Positions 58,931 through 64,000 of a DNA stretch of 64,000 nt are shown here, one piece after another. This DNA is from a bacterium (GTDB lineage Bacteria; Armatimonadota; Chthonomonadetes; Chthonomonadales; Chthonomonadaceae), in contig JAJYCW010000006.1 in assembly GCA_021777995.1 (NCBI GenBank), forward strand, positions 1-64,000, given 5' to 3'. Numbering within the stretch: position 1 is the stretch's first letter; the number at the start of each line of letters is the position of its first letter. The notes under the pieces are model-generated. The model was given only the letters and a program-made list of their open reading frames with translations, searched no databases and was not told where the DNA came from. Position numbers and translations under genes: made by a program.

Positions 58931-59743
58931 AGTTGATGACGTTTTCTGCGAGAATAAAATCCGGAATGGTTCAACTCGTTGGATCGCGAGCATTTCGCCT
59001 TGCACTCATTACGCTGAGTCTGAGTGCGCTGTGCATCTTAATCCAGCATGGGGCATCGGCAGCCGATTTGCCCGTCCCCAGCGTTCAGCTAGGCATGGGT
59101 TCCTCGCACAATCCTAAGCAGGTGGCCGTAACGCTACAGATACTGATACTGATGACCGTGCTGACCCTTGCACCGTCCATTATTATCATGACTACTGCCT
59201 TCACGCGAATAGTAATCGTCTTTAGCATACTACGCAGCGCATTAGGCACACCGCAAATTCCACCAAATCAGGTACTTATAGGGCTGGCGCTTTTTCTCAC
59301 CCTATTCATTATGCAGCCCACAATTCGAGCGATTGATACGAATGCATACGAGCCGTACATGCACAAACAGATAGGGTTTGCTACGGCTCTTGACAGAGCA
59401 GAAACACCGCTACGGTCATTTATGATCCGGCAGACATACAAAAGCGACCTGACGTTCTTCATCTCAATCTCCCATTCACCCATGCCAAAGACGGCAGATA
59501 ACGTCAGTATGGTAACTCTTGTACCCGATCCTCACTAGTGAGATGAAAACTGCCTTCATTATTGGGTTCTACATCTACCTACCGTTTCTGGTCATAGACC
59601 TTGTGGTTGCCTCCACGCTAATGAGTATGGGCATGATGATGTTACCTCCTGTAGTAGTCTCGCTACCGGCAAAGCTTCTGCTCTTTGTTCTTGCAAACGG
59701 GTGGGCATTGCTCATTGGCAGCCTGGTAAGAGGTTTCAGGTAA
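58927..59743 (+). pseudogene. fliP: Flagellar export-gate protein FliP with a frameshift near its C-terminus
   Basis: FliP forms the core of the flagellar export gate. The first frame (GTG at 58927) runs 203 codons with the family hallmarks: a signal peptide, VAVTLQILILMTVLTLAPS, IMTTAFTRIVIVFSILRSALG, PPNQVLIGLALFLTLFIMQP. It then ends prematurely at 59538 after VTLVPDPH. The continuation is in another frame, [29 protein letters not shown] and [14 protein letters not shown] to the stop at 59743. Alignment to the family (P-A-x-x-T-S-E) fits a two-base loss between CCCG and ATCC at about 59529-59531. It may be a real inactivating mutation, an assembly error, or a recoding site. The rest is full length. 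Confidence 0.85.
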
Positions 59744-59761
59744 AAGAATAACAGCCGTCGG

Positions 59762-59787
59762 CCCGCACCTCTACAGGGAGTTGCGGG
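59762..59787 (+). terminator. Possible terminator hairpin after fliP
   Basis: A six-base stem (CCCGCA / TGCGGG), extended with one mismatch, occurs 19 bases past the fliP stop. No U-tract follows. It suggests the flagellar run ends here. Confidence 0.4.
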
Positions 59788-60162
59788 TCAACGAGCACAT
59801 ACGGTTCGCTCCCACCACTACCTCGAATCGTACTCATCGTGCTTCCATCCCCAGTCGTTTAACTCTCCAGTCGCCAAATGCAATGCCTTCAGTAAGTCGT
59901 GCGCCAATACGCCAACAGAGAATGCTTCCACAGTAACACTTCATAGCCGCCGCGCCCCTTCCTCTCCCCTGATTTTTACCGCAGCAACTCGCTAGCACCA
60001 CAATGGGCACTCTGCAAAAATCCAATTTATGGATCTCGGTTGAAAAAGGAATGATCGATTGCAATTATAATGTATTGACAGTTTCAGTATAAATCTCAAT
60101 TTTTGAGTTATAACGCTTTTAGCTCTACCACAGTTGCTGCAGTATAGTGCCGGAGAACTGAA
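59788..60162. other. Intergenic region, AT-rich toward the regulator gene
   Basis: The 375 bases hold no recognisable gene, including no trace of fliQ. The last 120 bases are AT-rich and contain TATAAT (60066-60071) and a TTGACA (60075-60080) but not in a standard arrangement; a promoter for the regulator is likely here. Confidence 0.4.
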
Positions 60163-63100
60163 ATGACTGACCTTGTCAACCTCCAAATTCTCGGTGGATT
60201 CCAACTAACTGTAGATGGTGCAGAATTTAAGGCATGGCGCTCACGAAGCATGCGTTGGCTGCTCGGAATACTGGCACTGCACGGCGGGCAGGCGGTGGAT
60301 CGCTCGTGGTTGGCTGGAAGCCTGTGGCCAGATAGTACGGAGCAGCAGGCTCTCGCCAATTTACGACTTAACCTCAGCTACTTGCGGTCAGCGCTAGGAA
60401 TGCACCGAGCTATACTTGTGCAGACCGGTCACAGACTGATTTCACTCGACTCCTCAAAATATTGCTGTGATGCCCTGCAATTCAGTGCAACAGCAAGTTC
60501 CACCAAGCCTGAAGAATTGCTGGCATGCGTCGATATATACCAGGGAGAATTGCTGAGAGGCTGTGAGCTGCCATGGATTTTAGCGCAGCGAACCCAGTTC
60601 GAATTCGATTTCATACGATGTGTGCAGCTTTTGGCCAGTGTACAGATAGCCCAGGGGCACTGCGCAACAGCAATCCCTATTCTGGACAAAGGCTTACGGG
60701 TTGATCCCTACAATGAACCCTTGACCCAGCTGTTGTTGGAGTGCTACGTCGCATTAGGTGACAATGCACGTGCGGTTGTTTCGTTCCGTCAGTTCCGGTC
60801 ACGGCTTCTCCACGATCTAAACCTAGATGTATCCGCGGAGTTGATACAGATTTACTCCAGGGCGCGTATGAATCCCGGTACCGCTAACGATGTCGTCGCC
60901 CCCACGACATCAGCATGTGAGGCACCACAATTCGCATCATTTCCACAGCCAATTGCCACCATACACGGGCGCGAGCAGGAGCTTGCCGAAATATGCCAAC
61001 TCCTGAGAAAGTCACGCCTTATAACGCTTACAGGAAGCGGCGGCGTAGGCAAAACACGACTTGCACTTGAGGCGGCGCACCAGATTACCACGGTAATGCG
61101 CACACCGGTATGCTTCGTTGAGTTAGCTCCAGTAACGGATCGAGCACACATTTTTGCCGCCATCGCCCGCGCTTTAGGGCTATTCGATGACCACAGTGAC
61201 GAGCGCGAAATCCGCATTAAAAGCGTTCTCCGCGCCAGAGAAACGGTTCTTTTCCTGGATAACTGTGAGCAGGTCATTGACGATGCGGCAGAAGTTGTTA
61301 AAAGCCTGCTCGCTGACCTCCCCTTACTGAAGGTGATAACAACTAGCCGTCGACCGCTGGCCATTGTAGAGGAATGGAAGCTCAATGTTGCTCCTCTTTC
61401 ACTTCCTACCGAATGCGCCTCAAACCTGGAGAGCACCATGCGCTCCTCGGCCGCGGTTAGGCTGTTCATTGAACGCGCGATGATGGCGAATTCGACGTTT
61501 CGCGCAACAGATGATAACGTGCAGCACATAGCCAGGATATGTGACCTGCTAGAGGGTATCCCCCTCGCGCTGGAAATGGCTGCGGCGCGTGCTGCCCACT
61601 TGTCAATGGTTGCACTGGAGTCTAGCCTTCGAACCAGTAAATTAACAGAGCTTGATTTACAGGATAATACACGCCCAACGCGCCATAAAACGATGGCAGC
61701 ACTGATTGATTGGACATACAGACTTCTAGGCGACGATGAGCAGATGCTCCTGGGCTATTTGGCGCTGTTCGCTGGACAATTTCATCTTGAACACGTCGCG
61801 AATATCGCCGAAGAAGCCAACATCGATCACCGAGCCACGATGCGTGCATTTTATTCTTTAACCGACTGGTCACTGGTTAGGCTGATACCAGGCGGTCCCG
61901 AGGCAACCTACGTTCTTCAGGAGCCGGTTAAGCAGTATGTACGGAGCGTACTAGCTGATTCCCCCAACTATGACGGCATGAATCTGCGCTTCCTAGCGGT
62001 TATGCACCGGTTTTCTGAAATTGCGTTGTCCCAGTTACACGGGCCGAACCAAGCGATCTGGCTGACCAGATTGGAGACGGAGCACAGCAATTACCTTTCA
62101 CTTTTTGCACATGAGATTGCACGGGGATTGAACGAGCTGAATAGACTGCTCTATCTGTCCGAAATAGCGTGGAACCTCCTACAATTTTGGGAGGCGAGGG
62201 GCCATCTCTCTTTTGCGCGCGTAGTGCTACAGGCAATAAGCCAAAGTGATCTCGCAAACACCCGGCCAGAAATGCTGCTAAAAGCCGACTTGGGCCTTCT
62301 GAAAATAGCAATTGCACAAGGCGAGGTCGAGGATGCCGAAATCCTATTAGCCCGCGCTTATAAAGGCCTAACCATGCTAGAGGCTGACAAATATCGACCA
62401 ATGCTTGCATACCTGTCCGCATCGCGGGAGAACCTGGACCGCGTACAAAAGATGAACCTGGCAAGCGATAGCCTGGCGGTTGCTCAACAAGCTGGCGACG
62501 AATTTCACGCCGCACTCTCGTTAAGCATCCTCGCTCACGAATCCTACAGAGCACGAATGTACGACGATGCAGAAGCGTACCTCGACGATTCATGGCAGCT
62601 ATCTCAGCATACTGGCGACATGAGAAATATAGCTCGTATACTCACCATCCGTGGCAACCTCGCATGGGCAAAAGGACAACGTAGTTCAGCAATGACACAT
62701 TACTATGCACCGGCACTCAGTACCTATCGTGACTTAAACGATCCCAGGGGAATTGCGACTAGCTTGATGAATATTGCTGCAGTGAACTGCGAGATGGGTC
62801 AGTTTATGCTGGCAGAGGAAGGCTATATCGAGGCAGAGACACTGCTCAAGAAACTACAGCGACGCAATAATTCCATCTACTGTAAGGATATTCGAGCGTG
62901 CGTAAAAATCGCTGCAGGCGACTACCAGACCGCAGAACAGATGCTTGAAGAGTGCCTTCATGAGGCACGCATCTTGGGCGATGAAATACTCGCGGCAGAC
63001 TGCCTGGCAGATCTTTGTCATGTCTCGCTCGTTACAGGTAACCTCTTAATCGCCCGAAGGTATTGTGCCGCATTAGCAGCAATAACTTCCGTTGACATCT

Positions 63101-63675
63101 CATGGCACCGGTACCGAGCCGAAGTAGATCTTGCGCTATCTGAGCTAAACGCAGGTAATACGGTGGCATCAATTGCCCTCTTTACTGAGGTAATAGCTAA
63201 TCGTAATGTGTGGAATGACGCTCGCTTCAACCTTTCGTGCTACCTCAATATGGCATTGGCATGCGTGCGCCTCAATGACCAGCAGCACCTTTACGATTAC
63301 CTTATGCAGGCCCACAGCCTTCACTGGGATCCAGCGCCTTTTGATATAGGCAGTCACCACGACATGTTCGAGTTGCTGGGTTCTGTTTTCGCGGCGACAT
63401 CAGATCACATGGCTGCCATCACCATGCTTACCGTTGCTGACCAACTAAGGCAGCTTGCCGAAATCGTGCAGCCAGTCCACCTGAGGCGTGAACATAATAG
63501 ACTTATGAACACCGCAATGGAGAGTGTAGGCGATATCTGTTTGCGTGAAGCGGTTCACCTCGCAGAAGACGTGAAATTAACGAATTCCGACGACATTGCC
63601 GTGCTATTTGCAGCCTATCTAGAAAGACTATGCACGCAATGTTACCCGTTGGGACATTCACTGCATGAGACTTAA
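60163..63675 (+). CDS. BTAD-type transcriptional regulator with NB-ARC ATPase and TPR region
   Basis: This 1170-aa protein has the architecture of SARP/AfsR-type regulators. Residues about 5-95 are a winged-helix DNA-binding domain (ILGGFQLTVDG, RSMRWLLGILALHGGQAVDRSWLAGSLWPD). Residues about 100-245 are a BTAD domain (AIPILDKGLRVDPYNEPLTQLLLECYVALGDNARAV). The NB-ARC ATPase has Walker A TGSGGVGKTRL (near 290) and Walker B TVLFLDNCEQV. The C-terminal half (about 600-1160) consists of TPR-like helical repeats (SLSILAHESYRARMYDDAEAYLDD; SLMNIAAVNCEMGQFMLAEEGY). It likely activates transcription after ligand or protein sensing. It stands alone between the flagellar run and two tRNA genes. The target genes are unknown. 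Confidence 0.9.
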   Translation: MTDLVNLQILGGFQLTVDGAEFKAWRSRSMRWLLGILALHGGQAVDRSWLAGSLWPDSTEQQALANLRLNLSYLRSALGMHRAILVQTGHRLISLDSSKYCCDALQFSATASSTKPEELLACVDIYQGELLRGCELPWILAQRTQFEFDFIRCVQLLASVQIAQGHCATAIPILDKGLRVDPYNEPLTQLLLECYVALGDNARAVVSFRQFRSRLLHDLNLDVSAELIQIYSRARMNPGTANDVVAPTTSACEAPQFASFPQPIATIHGREQELAEICQLLRKSRLITLTGSGGVGKTRLALEAAHQITTVMRTPVCFVELAPVTDRAHIFAAIARALGLFDDHSDEREIRIKSVLRARETVLFLDNCEQVIDDAAEVVKSLLADLPLLKVITTSRRPLAIVEEWKLNVAPLSLPTECASNLESTMRSSAAVRLFIERAMMANSTFRATDDNVQHIARICDLLEGIPLALEMAAARAAHLSMVALESSLRTSKLTELDLQDNTRPTRHKTMAALIDWTYRLLGDDEQMLLGYLALFAGQFHLEHVANIAEEANIDHRATMRAFYSLTDWSLVRLIPGGPEATYVLQEPVKQYVRSVLADSPNYDGMNLRFLAVMHRFSEIALSQLHGPNQAIWLTRLETEHSNYLSLFAHEIARGLNELNRLLYLSEIAWNLLQFWEARGHLSFARVVLQAISQSDLANTRPEMLLKADLGLLKIAIAQGEVEDAEILLARAYKGLTMLEADKYRPMLAYLSASRENLDRVQKMNLASDSLAVAQQAGDEFHAALSLSILAHESYRARMYDDAEAYLDDSWQLSQHTGDMRNIARILTIRGNLAWAKGQRSSAMTHYYAPALSTYRDLNDPRGIATSLMNIAAVNCEMGQFMLAEEGYIEAETLLKKLQRRNNSIYCKDIRACVKIAAGDYQTAEQMLEECLHEARILGDEILAADCLADLCHVSLVTGNLLIARRYCAALAAITSVDISWHRYRAEVDLALSELNAGNTVASIALFTEVIANRNVWNDARFNLSCYLNMALACVRLNDQQHLYDYLMQAHSLHWDPAPFDIGSHHDMFELLGSVFAATSDHMAAITMLTVADQLRQLAEIVQPVHLRREHNRLMNTAMESVGDICLREAVHLAEDVKLTNSDDIAVLFAAYLERLCTQCYPLGHSLHET

Positions 63676-63712
63676 TTTAGGTCCGTAACCGGAAGAAAAA
63701 TAACGTCAATCC

Positions 63713-63742
63713 TTGACATGCGCTTATCCGGCATGATATATT
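63713..63742 (+). promoter_or_regulatory. Promoter of the tRNA pair (TTGACA-18-TATATT)
   Basis: A perfect -35 (TTGACA, 63713-63718) is followed after 18 bases by TATATT (63737-63742). The first tRNA starts about 50 bases downstream. Confidence 0.7.
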
Positions 63743-63792
63743 ATTGTATCGGGCGGCCACGCGAAACTGCCGGACAAAACGTTCTGCAAATC

Positions 63793-63873
63793 GGGCGAGT
63801 GGTGGAATGGCAGACACGCTGGATTTAGGTTCCAGTGCCGCAAGGCGTAGGGGTTCAACTCCCCTCTTGCCCA
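63793..63873 (+). tRNA. tRNA-Leu (anticodon TAG)
   Basis: A full cloverleaf is visible: acceptor arms GGGCGAG / CTTGCCC, anticodon stem CTGGA / TCCAG with loop TTTAGGT (anticodon TAG), a long variable arm (TGCCGCAAGGCG) as in leucine tRNAs, and T-arm GGGGTTCAACTCCCC. The CCA end is not encoded. Confidence 0.95.
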
Positions 63874-63888
63874 TTTTTCGGATGATAT

Positions 63889-63960
63889 GCGGGAGTAGCT
63901 CAGTGGTAGAGCGCTTCCTTGCCAAGGAAGAAGTCGCGAGTTCGAACCTCGTCTCCCGCT
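63889..63960 (+). tRNA. tRNA-Gly (anticodon GCC)
   Basis: Acceptor arms GCGGGAG / CTCCCGC, anticodon stem CTTCC / GGAAG with loop TTGCCAA (anticodon GCC) and T-arm GCGAGTTCGAACCTCG... form a standard cloverleaf. It lies 15 bases after tRNA-Leu and is probably processed from the same transcript. CCA is not encoded. Confidence 0.95.
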
Positions 63961-64000
63961 TTGTTTCCCTCCTAAATTTGCCGATTTAAGGGGGAATTTG

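Noticed and set aside
60852-61529. 225-codon antisense frame inside the BTAD regulator
   Set aside because: Composition is that of a shadow frame; the sense strand has clear NB-ARC motifs.
62000-62593. 197-codon antisense frame inside the BTAD regulator
   Set aside because: Arg/Leu-rich shadow; the sense strand has clear TPR-like repeats.
1-64000. CRISPR arrays, insertion sequences, prophage or integrase genes
   Set aside because: Looked for and not seen; no regularly spaced repeats and no transposase or integrase motifs.

Overview
The window looks like chromosome of a diderm, motile-lineage bacterium, most probably from Armatimonadota or a close relative. The reasons are a type-IV-pilin-like secreted protein of the H-X9-DG/DUF1559 kind, DUF1573, copper-amine-oxidase stalk, NEW3-like and sialate O-acetylesterase proteins, a hopanoid gene set, TolC/HlyD outer-membrane export, and a CheC-SpoA type flagellar switch protein. 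The phylum call rests on gene content alone and is moderate. No CRISPR array, transposase, integrase or prophage gene was seen.

Layout. (1) 1-6198, minus strand: hopanoid side-chain genes hpnH-hpnA-ispH-hpnG, directly coupled to a TolC-HlyD export pair that runs off the left edge. (2) 6499-7509: a lone D-2-hydroxyacid dehydrogenase. (3) 7703-15682, minus: an unusual run of envelope genes, most of them overlapping by 4-8 bases: two paralogous secreted, membrane-anchored proteins, a tiny membrane peptide, a DUF1573-like protein, an O-antigen-ligase/Wzy-like polymerase, a large fusion of a polytopic membrane module with a GT51 transglycosylase and an extensin-like peptidase, and a prepilin. (4) 16448-24665: surface and wall proteins, including a D-Ala-D-Ala carboxypeptidase fused through a membrane helix to a predicted cytoplasmic HEAT-like solenoid. 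(5) 24769-30023: signalling (GAF histidine kinase, stand-alone receiver, receiver-HD-GYP protein, degenerate GGDEF protein) with an SDR enzyme. (6) 30279-35474: sugar-phosphate kinase, two TatA proteins, SecG, and a single-chain SEDS polymerase-transpeptidase fusion. (7) 35588-38965: argJ-argB-argD. (8) 39159-45455: sialate O-acetylesterase, a surface lipoprotein and the three-gene proton-translocating transhydrogenase. (9) 45796-51603: a sarcosine-oxidase-like enzyme paired with pyrroline-5-carboxylate dehydrogenase, then glnD and clpS. (10) 51650-55491: sbcC-sbcD. (11) 55840-59743: fliM-fliY/N-fliO-fliP, with fliP frameshifted. (12) 60163-63960: a large BTAD/NB-ARC/TPR regulator and tRNA-Leu and tRNA-Gly.

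Themes. Three separate cell-wall enzymes in 28 kb occur as unusual fusions: GT51 plus extensin-like peptidase, S11 carboxypeptidase plus HEAT-like domain, and SEDS plus bPBP. The best candidate for an undescribed system is the coupled gene run at 7703-15682, which puts glycan polymerisation, wall synthesis/hydrolysis and secreted paralogs of unknown function under apparently shared expression. Functions are read from motifs in the translations; no database search was run.
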